Assembly (NCBI GenBank): GCA_004762155.1 | Contig: SIHP01000001.1 | Span: 496,001-560,000, forward strand | Reading direction: 5' to 3' | DNA: 64,000 nucleotides | Source of the DNA: Flavobacteriaceae bacterium | GTDB taxonomy: Bacteria > Bacteroidota > Bacteroidia > Flavobacteriales > Flavobacteriaceae | In this document: positions 63,574 through 64,000 of the stretch, one piece after another | Position numbering within the stretch: the stretch's first letter is position 1 | How the letters are laid out: each line of letters begins with the position of its first letter | Made by a program: the position numbers and the translations under genes | The notes under the pieces: model-generated | Seen by the model: only the letters and a program-made list of their open reading frames with translations | What the model was told of the DNA's origin: nothing | The model's database searches: none

Positions 63574-63601
63574 AGTGAGGGATAATATCCCTCACTTTTA
63601 A
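63574..63601 (+). terminator. terminator of the peptide run
   Basis: Arms AGTGAGGGAT (63574-63583) and complement (63587-63596), loop AAT, followed by TTTTA. The stem resembles the GTGAGAGAA terminator at 35760, at the end of the other peptide pair. Confidence 0.8.
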
Positions 63602-63650
63602 AATAATTGTAGATCTTTGAACAAATCAATTAACAACTATATAATACATA

Positions 63651-64000
63651 ATGCCACAAACTAGTAACCAAGACATAGAAATTAGAAGCGAAGAAGTACA
63701 AGAAATACTTACTAAAGTACCAAATTGGATGATTCGCTACGGAAATACACTGTTTTTAATACTAATAGTGATGTTGCTATTCATTTCTTGGTTTATAAAA
63801 TACCCTGATGTTATTTCTTCTGAAATAATGGTTACTACATCCTATCCTCCTGAAAAAATATATGCCAAATCTTCTGGTCAATTTGAAGTCTTTTTAACAG
63901 CTGATGAACAATCTGTTTCTAAAAACCAAATATTAGCCGTTATTGAAAATAGCGCTTCTTATAAAGATGTTCTATTACTTAAAAGTATTGTTGACACTAT
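63651..64000 (+). CDS. HlyD-type membrane fusion protein, 3' end outside window
   Basis: Starts at the ATG at 63651; 116 residues are present and it runs off the window. The N-terminus is cytosolic (~30 residues), then one membrane helix (TLFLILIVMLLFISWFI), then a periplasmic start with VISSEIMVTTSYPPEKIYAKSSGQ and a biotinyl-lipoyl-like segment. This is the usual adaptor for C39 ABC exporters, bridging to an outer-membrane channel. It completes the export set with the transporter at 60207. Confidence 0.85.
   Translation, partial: MPQTSNQDIEIRSEEVQEILTKVPNWMIRYGNTLFLILIVMLLFISWFIKYPDVISSEIMVTTSYPPEKIYAKSSGQFEVFLTADEQSVSKNQILAVIENSASYKDVLLLKSIVDT

Noticed and set aside
1..64000. Mobile element or genomic island
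   Set aside because: No transposase, integrase, tRNA boundary or att-like repeats were found, and base composition looks even along the window.

Overview
The window looks like chromosome of a marine flavobacterium (Bacteroidota, Flavobacteriaceae; the Tenacibaculum/Polaribacter group is a guess). The DNA is AT-rich. It carries SusC/SusD pairs, a type IX secretion sorting domain, TAnnTTTG-type promoter motifs and the short palindromic intergenic repeats common in this family. No rRNA, tRNA, transposase, integrase or CRISPR array was seen.

Region 1 (1-13.2 kb, minus strand) is a tryptophan/kynurenine degradation cluster. Transcribed from high to low coordinates it holds kynureninase, a racemase-like protein, kynurenine 3-monooxygenase, a DUF1697 protein, 2-aminomuconate deaminase, a HAD hydrolase, a phytanoyl-CoA dioxygenase-like protein, two hypotheticals, the 2-aminomuconate semialdehyde dehydrogenase, two small proteins, an atypical SDR, a Tat-signal protein, 3-hydroxyanthranilate dioxygenase, an alpha/beta hydrolase and ACMS decarboxylase (cut by the window edge). 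Together they cover kynurenine to 2-aminomuconate and its deamination. Tryptophan dioxygenase and a classical formamidase are not in the window.

Region 2 (13.3-31.4 kb) is mostly housekeeping: a heme-c lipoprotein, a phosphoserine phosphatase/phosphoglycerate dehydrogenase fusion, a UbiA-like membrane protein, gcvP, an outer-membrane barrel with a lipoprotein, a MoxR-type AAA/VWA pair, a PL7 alginate lyase and a DUF4407 protein. Region 3 (31.4-35.8 kb) has two paralogous ~95-residue proteins sharing a conserved 3' element, a possible small RNA, a secreted GH8 enzyme and two small cysteine-containing double-glycine-leader peptides.

Region 4 (37.6-57.0 kb, minus strand) is a polysaccharide utilization locus, probably for laminarin or another beta-glucan: sodium/solute symporter, membrane-anchored LuxR-type regulator, SusC, SusD, PKD/carbohydrate-binding lipoprotein with a tandem duplication, two GH16, GH3, GH2, and a broken nagX-like acetyltransferase gene.

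Region 5 (57.8-64.0 kb, plus strand) is the most unusual part. It is a peptide export locus: a fused inactive-C39/VKOR/thioredoxin membrane protein, a C39-peptidase ABC exporter, the start of an HlyD-type adaptor, and six small peptides with near-identical 23-residue double-glycine leaders but unrelated cores holding 4 or 6 cysteines. Two more peptides of the same family lie at 35.4-35.7 kb. Five peptide genes, including the first of the distant pair, are preceded at a fixed distance (23-30 nt) by a conserved RNA element that folds as an H-type pseudoknot with compensatory base changes between copies. I infer a secreted disulfide-bonded peptide family whose members share one RNA-level control element and one oxidation/export machine.
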